Shown: positions 18,601 through 26,140, counted from the first letter of the stretch. The stretch is 64,000 nucleotides of DNA from DASPHG01 sp963849605 (GCA_963849605.1 CAWKHX010000017.1:62001-126000), one strand, 5' to 3'. The notes: generated by a model from the letters alone, not told the origin. Translations and numbers: made by a program.

Positions 18601-19132
18601 TGTTCTGGACCTCGAAGTAGACGTTGTCCGGGCCGTAGATCTGGACGAGGTCGTCGGCGTGCTTGCGCGCCTCGGCTGGGTTGTCGTCGACGATCCGGCG
18701 GCAGAAGCGCGACTGGAGGCAGCCGGTGAGCGCGAGCACGCCCTCGGAGTGGCGGCCGAGCAGTTCGAGGTCGACGTTGGCCTTGCCGCGCCGGTAGCCC
18801 TCGAGGAACCCGTCGCTCGTCAGCTTGACGAGGTTCCGAAAGCCGGTGTCGTTCTGCGCCAGGAGCGTCAGGTGGTTGCGCTCGTAGCGGACGGCCTCCG
18901 TCTTCCGGTCATCGACGAGGTAGGCCTCGAAGCCCAGAATCGGCTTGATCCCGTGCTTCTTGCAGGCCTTGTAGAGCTCGACCGCGCCATTCATGACCCC
19001 GTGATCGGTGAGGCCGAGCGCCGGCTGGCCGAATTCCGCGGCGCGCTCCGCCAGGGCGTCGATTTTGCACGCGCCATCGAGCAGCGAGTACTCGCTGTGG
19101 ACGTGCAGATGTGCGCAGGCGGCCGTGCCCAT
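15644..19132 (-). CDS. dnaE: DNA polymerase III subunit alpha
   Basis: 1162 residues. Replicative polymerase alpha subunit of the DnaE type. The N-terminal PHP domain begins HLHVHSEYSLLDGACK, with the metal-binding HxH retained. The polymerase active site is seen in PGRGSAAGSIVSYAL and MPDIDIDFS, which supplies the catalytic aspartates; a helix-hairpin-helix region (GVGGAAVDAI) and a C-terminal OB-fold (VGGMIAECKRIRTKKG) follow. I chose ATG 19132 over the longer frame starting at 19198 because the PHP motif then begins at residue 7 and TAATCT lies 11 nt upstream. The tail segment LVLGEEFRVSPNCKHEL is followed directly by the methyltransferase gene. Confidence 0.96.
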   Translation of the reverse strand: MGTAACAHLHVHSEYSLLDGACKIDALAERAAEFGQPALGLTDHGVMNGAVELYKACKKHGIKPILGFEAYLVDDRKTEAVRYERNHLTLLAQNDTGFRNLVKLTSDGFLEGYRRGKANVDLELLGRHSEGVLALTGCLQSRFCRRIVDDNPAEARKHADDLVQIYGPDNVYFEVQNNGLTEQDKANEGIVQIAGEMGGRLVGTADVHYLRREDYHHHSALLCVQTKSTLAQPKLSFDTNEFFLKDNAEMAEAFARWPEAISNTLEIAERCNVEIELGRRLIPRYPTPDGKTEDDYMRELAMEGLRARYGDPLPAEAVERAEMELAVIANMGFSGYFLIVWDFVKFAKDSGISVGPGRGSAAGSIVSYALNITEVDPLAYDLLFERFLNAERVSMPDIDIDFSVKGRDRVMRYVADKYGRDCVAQIVTFGRMFPRAATRDAARVLDFDYGTGDRLAKLIPDPIMGRPPSFEDCLKPGEDLARAVAEDPQAKQIIDVARGLEGIVRNSSIHAAAVVIAPEPLTNIVPLQLAEDTGKVDEDGNKLLRTVTQYSMKPIEELGLLKMDFLGLRNLDVIEAALDIIEQSTGERPDMATLPLDDSKTYGMLAQGHSVGVFQFESDGMRDALRKVRPTEFEDLVALVALYRPGAMRHIDTYARNKRQPDGVTYIDERLRSITDSTYSVILYQEQSMQIAKAIAGFSGPEADDLRKAIGKKDRKKMAGMRDRFFEGARSTGTPDRVTDELWGVNEAAADYSFNRSHAACYALIAYRTAWLKANFPAEYMAALISSVMSTKDKVPFFVSRCEEMGIEVLPPDVNESGHDFVVIGGNIRFGLEAVKGVGGAAVDAIISAREAAGPFTSIWDFCERVDCRAVNKRAVECLVKSGALDSLGAARTGMLEVLPQATGAGAKSQQDAQLGQGSIFDDPEPAAGGAESPFGKQHPPVPSIPDDRKQLNEWEKETLGLFLSSHPLKEVRPALRAKVECGLKDLADKNDGDWVTVGGMIAECKRIRTKKGDPMMFATLDDLEGQVEILVFNSAYASNESKIDMGKVLLVRGRVDHPERGATKLIAQEVEVFEPTDEEVEAARQQADVAPIRRRIVLHVDDGADAAFLDDLKHVVCGARGDYELWLKVGERTLVLGEEFRVSPNCKHELRELAGVVSLAA

Positions 19133-19211
19133 TCGAAGAGTCCAGATTAGGGTCGAGAGCGGACGGGGCCGAGGCCGTCGCCAGGGGTTGCCCCGCAATT
19201 TCCGGACGGCA

Positions 19212-19217
19212 TAGGGT
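19212..19217 (+). promoter_or_regulatory. -10 element of the 19225 methyltransferase gene
   Basis: TAGGGT followed by TGCCGTC (7 nt) and GTG 19225. No Shine-Dalgarno sequence; leaderless pattern. Confidence 0.45.
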
Positions 19218-19224
19218 TGCCGTC

Positions 19225-19842
19225 GTGGGCCTTTATTCAGAGCACGTCCTGCCGCGGATGATCAACGTCCTCTGTGGCCTGAAGCAGAACGACCGCCTGC
19301 GGGAGCGGGCCTGCAACGGACTCGAGGGGGACGTCGTCGAGATCGGCTTCGGGTCAGGGCTGAACATCCCGTTCTACCCGGCGAGCGTGAGCCGGGTTTC
19401 CGCGGTCGAGCCGGCCGACATCGGCTGGAAGCTGGCGCAGAAGCGGCTGGCGGCGGCGCAGGTGCCGGTAGAGCGATCCGGTCTCGACGGCCAGTCGCTG
19501 CCGTTCCCGGACGACAGCTTCGACACGGCGCTGTCGACGTGGACGATGTGCACGATCCCCGACATCGACGCCGCGCTCGCAGAGGTTCGCCGCGTTCTCA
19601 AGCCAGGCGGCAGCCTGCACTTCATCGAGCACGGGCTGGCGCCGGACGAGCCGGTGCAACGCTGGCAACATCGCCTCGAGCCGGTGCAGAAACGGGTTTT
19701 CGGCGGATGCCATCTAACCCGGCCGATCGTGCCCCTGCTGAGGAACGCCGGCTTCACGATCAGAGACCTCGACGAGTTCTACGACGACGGCGCTCCCAAG
19801 TTCCTGGTCGCCGACTCTCTCGGCGTCGCCGTATCGCCCTAG
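19225..19842 (+). CDS. Class I SAM-dependent methyltransferase
   Basis: 205 residues. Motif I VVEIGFGSGLNIPFYP, acidic residue in VSAVEPADI, motif II LPFPDDSFDTALSTWTMCTIPD and motif III RVLKPGGSLHFIEHGLA are all present, typical of UbiE/Methyltransf_11-type small-molecule methyltransferases. Hydrophobic substrates such as lipids or quinones are common in this group, but the acceptor is not identifiable here. The GTG start is fixed by TAGGGT-N7-GTG. The gene is divergent from dnaE and its stop shares CTAG with the convergent homoserine dehydrogenase gene. Confidence 0.88.
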   Translation: MGLYSEHVLPRMINVLCGLKQNDRLRERACNGLEGDVVEIGFGSGLNIPFYPASVSRVSAVEPADIGWKLAQKRLAAAQVPVERSGLDGQSLPFPDDSFDTALSTWTMCTIPDIDAALAEVRRVLKPGGSLHFIEHGLAPDEPVQRWQHRLEPVQKRVFGGCHLTRPIVPLLRNAGFTIRDLDEFYDDGAPKFLVADSLGVAVSP

Positions 19843-20849
19843 GGGCGGAGCCTCACGGCGGTTGCGACCAGGTCGCTGAGGACTCCCTGGCCCGCGAGCT
19901 CGAGGCCGGCCCCCGGTCCGATGATCGTCACCTGACCCAGCGGGTCCGCGCGACAGACGACGGCGTTGTCGGTCCCGTCGACGCCCCAGAGCGGATCGCC
20001 GGCGTCCAGCGCTACGGGCTCCACCCGGGCCGCGGAACCATCGACCGTCGTGACCTCGCGGATCCGCTTGCCCTCGGAGACAGCCTGGCTCACGGCGTCC
20101 TCCGTCACGGACGAAATTCCGGTGCGGTTCACGTCCTCGAGCCGCAGCTGGCGCCCGAAGACCAGGGCCGAAAGGACCATTGCCTTCGCGACTGAGTCGT
20201 ACCCGTCGACATCGGCGCTCGGATCGCGCTCGGCAAGGCCTTGGCGCTGCGCGGCGGCCAGGGCGTCGGCATACGCCTGCCCGCGCGCCATCTCCGAAGC
20301 GATGTAGTTGGCGGTCGCGTTGAGGACTCCGCGAACGCCGATCGGGGATGCCCCAGCTAGTCCCTCCCTCAGGGAGCTCAGGACCGGCGTCCCGGACATG
20401 ACCGTCGACTCGGCGCGCAGCGGAGCAGAGTGGGCCCGCCCCAGCTCGGCGAGCTCCACGCCGTGCAGAGCCACCGGCCACTTGTTCGAAGTCACGGCGG
20501 GGATGCCGCGGCCGAGCGCCTCGGCAAGGTGTGAACGCCCGGGCTCTGCGGTCGGCGCCGGGCTCTCGCTGACCTCCACCAGCACGTCTGCATCGGTCTC
20601 ACGCAAGCCCTCGAGCGCCGTGGGCCAGCGGCGTGCGTCGGGCAGGTCACTCAGCGAGTGGACACCGCGCAAGTCCAGGCCGTCCTCGCGATAGAAGAAC
20701 CCGTCCCGGCGATTCGCTACACCGACGACCTCGAAGCGAACGCCGTATCGCTCATTGAGCTCGGCGCCGCGCTCGGTGAGCGCGCGCGCCACCCACTGGC
20801 CGACCGTCCCGAAGCCGACGATCCACAGCCGAAGCGGCCTCGCCATCAC
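19839..20849 (-). CDS. hom: Homoserine dehydrogenase
   Basis: 336 residues; NAD(P)-dependent reduction of aspartate semialdehyde to homoserine in Thr/Met synthesis. The N-terminal Rossmann motif GFGTVGQ is at about 9-15; the catalytic domain has VTSNKWPVA, the ESTVMSGTPV loop, GVLNATANYI and the family signature DPSADVDGYDSVAKAMVLS. There is no C-terminal ACT domain, so this is the short, feedback-insensitive form or is regulated otherwise. GTG 20849 was chosen because TAGCCT-N7-GTG precedes it. ATG 20846 is the next codon. thrB, thrC and asd are not nearby. A homoserine-dehydrogenase-like enzyme acting on a related substrate cannot be excluded. Confidence 0.85.
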   Translation of the reverse strand: MMARPLRLWIVGFGTVGQWVARALTERGAELNERYGVRFEVVGVANRRDGFFYREDGLDLRGVHSLSDLPDARRWPTALEGLRETDADVLVEVSESPAPTAEPGRSHLAEALGRGIPAVTSNKWPVALHGVELAELGRAHSAPLRAESTVMSGTPVLSSLREGLAGASPIGVRGVLNATANYIASEMARGQAYADALAAAQRQGLAERDPSADVDGYDSVAKAMVLSALVFGRQLRLEDVNRTGISSVTEDAVSQAVSEGKRIREVTTVDGSAARVEPVALDAGDPLWGVDGTDNAVVCRADPLGQVTIIGPGAGLELAGQGVLSDLVATAVRLRP

Positions 20850-20856
20850 GCCGAGC

Positions 20857-20862
20857 AGGCTA
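20857..20862 (-). promoter_or_regulatory. -10 element of the homoserine dehydrogenase gene
   Basis: Minus-strand TAGCCT, then GCTCGGC (7 nt), then GTG 20849: leaderless pattern in the 50-bp gap below the phoX-like gene. Confidence 0.42.
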
Positions 20863-20899
20863 TGCCGCGGCGCCCTTATGGCGGGCGCGCGGCCGGTAG

Positions 20900-22393
20900 C
20901 TAGCGGCCGGGCGGGATCTTCAAGGCAAACAGTTGCCCGCCTTCGACCAGCTCGGAGTCGCGCGCGTAGTGCGCCTGGACGTCGGCCAGGTACCAACCCC
21001 TGCCGAGGATCTGAGACGCGTCGATCACGCCGGATGATTCCTCGTCCTGGGTGAGGAAGCCTGAGCCGCCGGACAAGAACCGGTTCGGATCGAACTTGGC
21101 GACCTCAGTGAGCGAGTCGCTAGCTGGGTCGTAGAGCCGCATCTTGGCCAGGTATGCGTTGTTGCCCGGATCCTCCTGCTCGACCACCTGACCGCGGCCG
21201 TTCATGCCGAGGTTGTCCATCATGTGCTGGCCCTCCGTGCCGTCGAGCACGGCCTCGATCGTGCCGCCCTGGCTCGGGTCGGCCGGGTCGGCGAACGTCA
21301 GCTTCCACAGCCGGCTCGGCCGGTCGAACGCGTTCGTCGTGTTGAGGTAGAGCACATTGGGGTTGGTCGGATCCCACGCTGCGTCCTCGGGCCGCGCGAA
21401 CTCCGTAACCGCCTTCGAGTGGCTCTCGACCTCGAGCTGGTCGCCGGACTTCGCCGATTGGTCCGACAGCTCGACCAGCGAAAACGTGCTGTTCGCGACG
21501 TAGCTCGTGCGCTCGTTCGGCATCCCGTCCACCTTGATCCCGTACAGCGTGCCGCCGGTCAGGCCGGCCTTCTCCGCCGGGGAGCCAGCTGACTTCTTGG
21601 TCCCGTGGTGGACGTACACCTGGCCGCCGAAATAGGAGATCTGGTTGCCGGACTCGTCGGTGATCGTCCGATCGCTCGTGTCGTCGGTCTCGACGACCAC
21701 CGTCTTGTCACCCGTTGCCGGGTTCGCCAGCGAGTTCTCGAACGCGAAGTTGCCGAACTGCGCGAGCTCGTAAGAGGTGCCATCCGCGGCGTGCGCGAAG
21801 GCGCGCCCCTCGCTGCTCTCCTCGCCGCTCAGGAACAGCCGGCCGTCGTAGCCCTTGCCGCTCGCCGGGTTGAACAGCGCACTCAGTGCGGGGAGATCTG
21901 CCGAGCAGAGCCGGTTGATGGCCGTTGCCGCGGTGCCCGACACCGGGGCGCCGTACGTGCCCGTCGCGGCGTCACCGCTCCAGAAGGCGATCCGCTGGAT
22001 CAGGTCCTCGCCGTGCTCGACTTCCAGCGTGCTCTTGTCGATCGTCCACTTCGAGACGAACGAGCCCTTGCTGCCGTGCGCACGTACGACGCCGGCTGTC
22101 GAGCCGAGCTCGTGGTTCGCAAGCAGGGTGAATGTTCCGTCGCCGTTGTCGTACGCGCCCAGGCCGTCGGGTATGCCGACGAGCCGGTAGGGCGTGCCGT
22201 CCGGCTTCAAATTGACGCTGTCCCCGACGGTCAGGATCGACTTGGTGACCACGCCCGGCTGGGACCGGACCACGTAGGGCGACTCGGAGCTGCTCGGCCC
22301 GGTCTCGGCGCCGGGCGCCGCCAGGGCCGCTGCGGGTGCCGCCAGCGCGGCGGCAGCAAGCAGTGTCAGGCCAGTGTGTGTGCGGAGATGCAC
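20900..22393 (-). CDS. Secreted PhoX-like alkaline phosphatase family protein
   Basis: 497 residues with a signal peptide (LTLLAAAALAAPAAALA). The sequence has the PhoX/DUF839 layout: LGAYDNGDGTFTLLANHELG near the N-terminus, FLSGEESSEGRAFAH in the middle, FARPEDAAWDPTNPNVLY and LSGGSGFLTQDEESSGVIDA towards the end. The acidic residues in these segments bind Ca and Fe in characterised PhoX enzymes, which hydrolyse phosphomonoesters outside the cell. Activity is not proven by sequence, since many DUF839 members are uncharacterised. The start has GGGAGGAA 12 nt upstream. A PHO-box-like repeat lies just upstream of a TTGACA element, consistent with phosphate control. Confidence 0.8.
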   Translation of the reverse strand: MHLRTHTGLTLLAAAALAAPAAALAAPGAETGPSSSESPYVVRSQPGVVTKSILTVGDSVNLKPDGTPYRLVGIPDGLGAYDNGDGTFTLLANHELGSTAGVVRAHGSKGSFVSKWTIDKSTLEVEHGEDLIQRIAFWSGDAATGTYGAPVSGTAATAINRLCSADLPALSALFNPASGKGYDGRLFLSGEESSEGRAFAHAADGTSYELAQFGNFAFENSLANPATGDKTVVVETDDTSDRTITDESGNQISYFGGQVYVHHGTKKSAGSPAEKAGLTGGTLYGIKVDGMPNERTSYVANSTFSLVELSDQSAKSGDQLEVESHSKAVTEFARPEDAAWDPTNPNVLYLNTTNAFDRPSRLWKLTFADPADPSQGGTIEAVLDGTEGQHMMDNLGMNGRGQVVEQEDPGNNAYLAKMRLYDPASDSLTEVAKFDPNRFLSGGSGFLTQDEESSGVIDASQILGRGWYLADVQAHYARDSELVEGGQLFALKIPPGR

Positions 22394-22454
22394 GAGGGGT
22401 TCCTCCCTTTCGATTGTGCGACCGCCGCACCGTAGGCAGCGTCAGAGCGCCGAG

Positions 22455-22496
22455 TGTCAACGGGGCGTTACCGCAGTGGAAAGGGGTCGTTACCGC
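22455..22496 (-). promoter_or_regulatory. Candidate PHO box and -35 of the phoX-like gene
   Basis: Reading the minus strand, GCGGTAAC occurs twice with a 22-bp period (22496-22489 and 22474-22467), two helical turns apart, followed after 6 bp by a perfect -35 TTGACA (22460-22455). Direct repeats abutting the -35 are the arrangement used by PhoB/PhoP activators. No convincing -10 at ideal spacing was seen. Confidence 0.4.
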
Positions 22497-23206
22497 CGGT
22501 CCGGCGAACAGGGATGCTCCGCGCTCCGGTAGCGCGAGAGCGCCTGTTTGATGCAGCCCGCGTAGCGGCCAATGTGTTTCTTCTTGACGTGGACCCCGTC
22601 GTCGAAGAACCACCGGTCCTTGCCGCGGCTGTAACGCACCCAATCCAGGAGCCGGAGCTTGCGCGGGTGTTCCGACACGACGCGGCGCACGTTCTCGGCG
22701 TCGGTGCCTCCACCAAATTTGCCCGGGTCACGCGGGGTGACCAGGGCGAGCGTGTGGCGACCCCGGAGCAGGGGAAGCGTGCGCTCGATCTCATCGATCG
22801 GCACCTCTCCCGTTGATCCGAGCGCGATCACGATCCGCCGCGGAAGCCTTCCCTGCCGCCTCAGCCGCTCGATCAGCTCCCGCCCCTCGGGCCACTCGCG
22901 GCACATCCGAGCATCTACCCGGAACCCCAGGCCTGACAGCCACGTCACTCCGTACACCATCACCGAGTCCCCTATGGCGAGTGGCGCGAGGCCGCCCCCG
23001 AGGTCCTTCGCCGCCTTCGCCCGGTAGTGCAGCGGGCAGTTCGATTCGTCCGCACCCGCCGGCGCCCACAACCCGCAGGCGAGCACGACAGCCGACACCA
23101 GCAACCCGAGGAGGGCGGAGTTAGGGGTAGATCGTCCGGAGGCGCGAGGCGTCCGCCACGCGCTCGATCGCGACGGCTTGGGCGGCTGTCCGCCAGTCGG
23201 TGTCAA
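22490..23206 (-). CDS. SGNH-like hydrolase-fold exported protein
   Basis: 238 residues. A hydrophobic segment (ALLGLLVSAVVLACGLW) near residue 31 acts as signal or anchor. The mature part resembles the SGNH fold found at the C-terminus of acyltransferases such as OatA: block I LAIGDSVMVYGV with the nucleophile serine, a central VIALGSTGEVP, and block V DGVHVKKKHIG with the catalytic Asp-His pair. An O-acetyl transfer or esterase role on cell-wall sugars is possible by analogy. The called ATG gives an 86-bp overlap with the gdhA end; the true start may lie closer to the hydrophobic segment. Confidence 0.72.
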   Translation of the reverse strand: MTPTGGQPPKPSRSSAWRTPRASGRSTPNSALLGLLVSAVVLACGLWAPAGADESNCPLHYRAKAAKDLGGGLAPLAIGDSVMVYGVTWLSGLGFRVDARMCREWPEGRELIERLRRQGRLPRRIVIALGSTGEVPIDEIERTLPLLRGRHTLALVTPRDPGKFGGGTDAENVRRVVSEHPRKLRLLDWVRYSRGKDRWFFDDGVHVKKKHIGRYAGCIKQALSRYRSAEHPCSPDRR

Positions 23207-24476
23207 GCCGCTCCTTCGCCTCGCTGACGCGCGCGAAGGCGTCGTCGAGCAGCATCCGCAGCCGGGCGGCCACCTCGGCCCCCTGCCAGGCCAGCTTCTG
23301 CTGGTCCTGGACCCACTCGAAGTAGCTGACCGTCACGCCGCCGGCGTTGGCGAGGATGTCCGGGATCACCTCGACCCCGCGCCGCGCGAGGATTTCGTCG
23401 GCCTCCGGGGTGGTCGGCCCGTTGGCGCCCTCGACGATCCAGCGCGCATCCATCCGGCCCGCGTTGTCGTCGGTGATCTGCTGCTCCACTGCCGCGGGTA
23501 CCAGGATGTCGCATGGCTGCTCCAAGACCTCGCGTCTACTAACAGCCCTGCCACCCGGAAAGCCCCGCAGGAACCGGTGCTCGTCGAGCCACTCCTTCAC
23601 CGCGGCTACGTCGAGCCCGTCCGAGTCCACCACACCGCCGGTTACGTCGGAGACTCCCGCGATGGTCGCGCCGCGCTGCACCAGCTCGCGCACAACGGTG
23701 CCACCGACGTTGCCCAGCCCCTGGACGACGACCCGCTGTTCGTCGAGCCGCTGGCCGTGCATCTCCATCAGCTCCTCGATGCAGTAGACGACGCCCAGGC
23801 CGGTCGCGATGTCGCGCCCCTCGGTGCCGCCGAGGACGAGCGGCTTGCCGGTGACGATCTCGGGCACCGGGTGGCCGACCTGCTGCGAGTAGGTGTCCAT
23901 GAACCACGCCATCTCGCGCTCGCCGGTGGCGATGTCGGGCGCCGGGATGTCGCGGTCGGGCCCGATGATCGGGAAGATCTCCGACGCGTAGCGGCGAGTC
24001 ACGCGCTCGAGCTCGCCGTCCGACAGCCGGTTCGGATCGCAGCGGACGCCGCCCTTCGCACCGCCGAACGGGAGGCCGACGAGCGCGCACTTGAAGGTCA
24101 TCCACATCGCGAGCGCCGCGCACTCGCCGAGCGAGACGCCGGGCCCGTAGCGGAAGCCGCCCTTCATCGGCCCCATCGTCAGCGTGTGCTGAACGCGGTA
24201 GCCGGTGAACGACTGCACCTCCCCGTCGTCGAGCCGGACGGGGAAGTTCACGACGAGCGAGCGCCGCGGCTCGAGCAGCCGCGCGCGGATCTCCGGCTCG
24301 AGCTCGAGGAGGTCGGCGGCGCGCCGGAACTGGTCTACGGCGACGCGGTAGAGCTCGGAGTGCCACTCCGAGCCGGGCTCGAGCGTGCGCTCGGCCTCAA
24401 GGACGGTGTCCCACCCGCCGGTCCCCCGCCGGTCAGCGACTTCCCTGCCATCGGCACCCCTGCCGTTCGCGGCCAT
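23121..24476 (-). CDS. gdhA: Glutamate dehydrogenase family (Glu/Leu/Phe/Val dehydrogenase)
   Basis: 451 residues. Oxidative deamination of glutamate (or reverse). Substrate-domain motifs TMGPMKGGFRYGPGVSLGE and LPFGGAKGGV hold the catalytic lysines; the NAD(P) domain has VVQGLGNVGG at about 245, and the C-terminal half has PAAVEQQIT and ILANAGGVTVSYFEW. Length and motifs fit hexameric bacterial GDHs of about 420-450 residues; relatives acting on leucine are shorter. Residues 1-25 are low-complexity (ADGREVADRRGTGG), so the start may be a little downstream. The divergent promoter region carries a perfect 16-bp palindrome. Confidence 0.93.
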   Translation of the reverse strand: MAANGRGADGREVADRRGTGGWDTVLEAERTLEPGSEWHSELYRVAVDQFRRAADLLELEPEIRARLLEPRRSLVVNFPVRLDDGEVQSFTGYRVQHTLTMGPMKGGFRYGPGVSLGECAALAMWMTFKCALVGLPFGGAKGGVRCDPNRLSDGELERVTRRYASEIFPIIGPDRDIPAPDIATGEREMAWFMDTYSQQVGHPVPEIVTGKPLVLGGTEGRDIATGLGVVYCIEELMEMHGQRLDEQRVVVQGLGNVGGTVVRELVQRGATIAGVSDVTGGVVDSDGLDVAAVKEWLDEHRFLRGFPGGRAVSRREVLEQPCDILVPAAVEQQITDDNAGRMDARWIVEGANGPTTPEADEILARRGVEVIPDILANAGGVTVSYFEWVQDQQKLAWQGAEVAARLRMLLDDAFARVSEAKERLDTDWRTAAQAVAIERVADASRLRTIYP

Positions 24477-24509
24477 CAGCAGGGATTTTGCCTCATCCGC
24501 GGACCGGTA

Positions 24510-24525
24510 TGCATGGCGCCATGCA
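24510..24525. promoter_or_regulatory. Perfect 16-bp palindrome between gdhA and the dehalogenase gene
   Basis: TGCATGGCGCCATGCA reads the same on both strands. It lies 34 bp upstream of the gdhA ATG and 25 bp upstream of the divergent ATG at 24550. A chance perfect 16-mer palindrome is unlikely, so an operator is probable. The cognate regulator is unknown. Confidence 0.5.
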
Positions 24526-24549
24526 ACGTGGCCTTAGATACTGGCGTCG

Positions 24550-25428
24550 ATGGAGGTCTATCGCACGCCCGACGAGTGTTTCGAGGATCTCCCCGACTTC
24601 AACTTCGAGCCGCGTTACCGGCACGTGGGAGAGCTGAGGCTCGCCCACATCGAGGTTGGTGAAGGACCGCCGGTCGTGATGCTCCACGGCGAGCCGACGT
24701 GGTCCTTCGTCTACCGGAAGCTGCTCGGGCCGATCAGCGAGGCGGGCTTTCGCTGCATCGCCCCGGACCATGCCGGCTTCGGCCGCTCGGACAAGCCGGT
24801 GGACCCCGCCTGGTACGGAGTCGAGCCGTATATCGGGCATACCGCAGGGCTCCTGGAGGATCTCGACCTCCGAGACGTCACCCTCGTCGTTCACGACTGG
24901 GGCGGCCCGATCGGTGCGGCCGTCGCGCTTCAGCAGCGAGATCGGATCGCGCGCCTCGTGATCCTCGACACCGCCTTGGACTCGAAGGAAGTCTGGATGA
25001 ACGAGACATGGGTCAACTTCCGGAACTACGTCGAGGCGACCGAGGACCTGCCCATCGGCGAGATCATGAGAATCACATGCGCACGGACTCCCCCGGATGA
25101 CGTGATCGCCGCCTACAACGCCCCCTTCCCCGAGCGCGCGGCAAAGGGGGGAGCTCATGGCCTGCCGCTCTCCGTGGCGCGTACGCACGAGACGACGCCC
25201 GAGACGCTCCGCCTATACGACGCGCTGCGCGACGATCCGTTGCCCGTCCTGATGCTCTGGGGAGAACTCGACGTCGTGCTCCCGCTGGCGCTCGGGCACC
25301 GCCTTGCGCATGCGATCGGACGCAGGATCGACCATGTGATCCCGGGTGCCGGCCACGCGCTTCAGGAGGACCAAGGCGAACTGGTTGCCTCCTTGATCGC
25401 AGACTGGCTTGCAGGCGAGCCGGGCTAG
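24550..25428 (+). CDS. Haloalkane dehalogenase (alpha/beta hydrolase)
   Basis: 292 residues. Hydrolyses carbon-halogen bonds to alcohols through an aspartyl ester. Family hallmarks are present: oxyanion and halide-binding LHGEPTWSFVYRKLL at about 49-63, APDHAGFGRSDKP, and the nucleophile elbow VVHDWGGPIG with Asp at about 117 followed by the halide-binding Trp. The cap has TPPDDVIAAYNAPFP; the acid lies in LMLWGELDVVLP, and the catalytic histidine in PGAGHALQED. The combination fits the HLD-I group. Epoxide hydrolases share the fold but not the HDW-plus-HGEPTW pairing. GATACT-N7-ATG suggests a leaderless transcript. The stop shares CTAG with the small gene that follows. Confidence 0.9.
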   Translation: MEVYRTPDECFEDLPDFNFEPRYRHVGELRLAHIEVGEGPPVVMLHGEPTWSFVYRKLLGPISEAGFRCIAPDHAGFGRSDKPVDPAWYGVEPYIGHTAGLLEDLDLRDVTLVVHDWGGPIGAAVALQQRDRIARLVILDTALDSKEVWMNETWVNFRNYVEATEDLPIGEIMRITCARTPPDDVIAAYNAPFPERAAKGGAHGLPLSVARTHETTPETLRLYDALRDDPLPVLMLWGELDVVLPLALGHRLAHAIGRRIDHVIPGAGHALQEDQGELVASLIADWLAGEPG

Positions 25429-25589
25429 TCGCTGCTGCTCTTGGCCGCGAGGATGCCGCCGAAAAGCACGAGCGCGATGACGCCTACCGCGCCCAGCTTG
25501 GCCCGGTTCTGGGCCATGTAGAACTTCGCAACCCGCGAGGTGACCTGCCATACGGCCCACCCGAGAACGGTGTAGCCCCTGGTTCGCAT
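25425..25589 (-). CDS. Small single-span membrane protein, 54 residues
   Basis: Too short for routine ORF calling. The frame from ATG 25589 to TAG reads a basic, aromatic N-terminal part (MRTRGYTVLGWAVWQVTSRV, then AKFYMAQNRAKLG) followed by one hydrophobic helix (AVGVIALVLFGGILAA) and KSSSD. The layout, a Trp/Arg amphipathic stretch followed by a helix, is typical of small inner-membrane proteins. Its stop codon shares CTAG with the dehalogenase gene, and it is 14 bp downstream of the MOSC gene on the same strand, so it probably ends the argG-MOSC transcript. Function unknown. Confidence 0.65.
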   Translation of the reverse strand: MRTRGYTVLGWAVWQVTSRVAKFYMAQNRAKLGAVGVIALVLFGGILAAKSSSD

Positions 25590-25603
25590 GCCCAAGTCTT
25601 ACC

Positions 25604-26140
25604 TCAGACAGGCTCGAGCCGAACATGCGGCTCCGGCGGGAGCTCGACCGCGATCGGGTCGCCGGGCCTGACCTCGCCGCCCTCGACCACGACGCCCATC
25701 ACGCCCGACTTCCTGACGAGCTCTCCGTCCGCATCTCGGTCGAGCACAGCCTTCAGCAGCCCGGGCGCGATCTCGTCGAGCTGGGCGCACGGGTTGCGCA
25801 GCCCCTTGACCTCGACGACCGCCTCGCTCCCGAGGCGCAGGCGTGCGCCCGTCGGCAGCGCGAGCAGCTCGACGCCGCTCGTCGTGACGTTCTCGCCCAT
25901 CTGCCCGGGCGCGACCTCGAAGCCCTGCGCGGCGAGCTCCGCGTGCAGCTCGGTGTGAATGAGGTGCACCTGGCGCAGGTTCGGCTCCCTCGGGTCCTTC
26001 CGAACCCGCGAGCGATGCTTCACGGTCGCCCCGGCATGGACGTCGCCCTCGACGCCCTCGCCCGCGATCAGCCGGATGGCGTCCTGGTTCCGCTTGCCGA
26101 TCCCGTGGTTCGTCCCGGTGCTGACGGCTTCGACGTTCAC
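25604..26140 (-). CDS. MOSC-domain protein
   Basis: 178 residues. MOSC domains occur in molybdenum cofactor sulfurases and YiiM-like enzymes. Visible features: GIGKRNQDAIRLIAGEGVEGDVHAG at the N-terminus, GQMGENVTTSGVELLALP in the middle, and a single conserved cysteine in GLRNPCAQL, the predicted sulfur-transfer residue. It could serve the molybdopterin oxidoreductase at 1.4-3.6 kb, but that link is inference. The start is GTG 26140, whose bases overlap the argG TGA (GTGA), so it is translationally coupled to argG; the longer frame upstream is antisense noise. Confidence 0.85.
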   Translation of the reverse strand: MNVEAVSTGTNHGIGKRNQDAIRLIAGEGVEGDVHAGATVKHRSRVRKDPREPNLRQVHLIHTELHAELAAQGFEVAPGQMGENVTTSGVELLALPTGARLRLGSEAVVEVKGLRNPCAQLDEIAPGLLKAVLDRDADGELVRKSGVMGVVVEGGEVRPGDPIAVELPPEPHVRLEPV

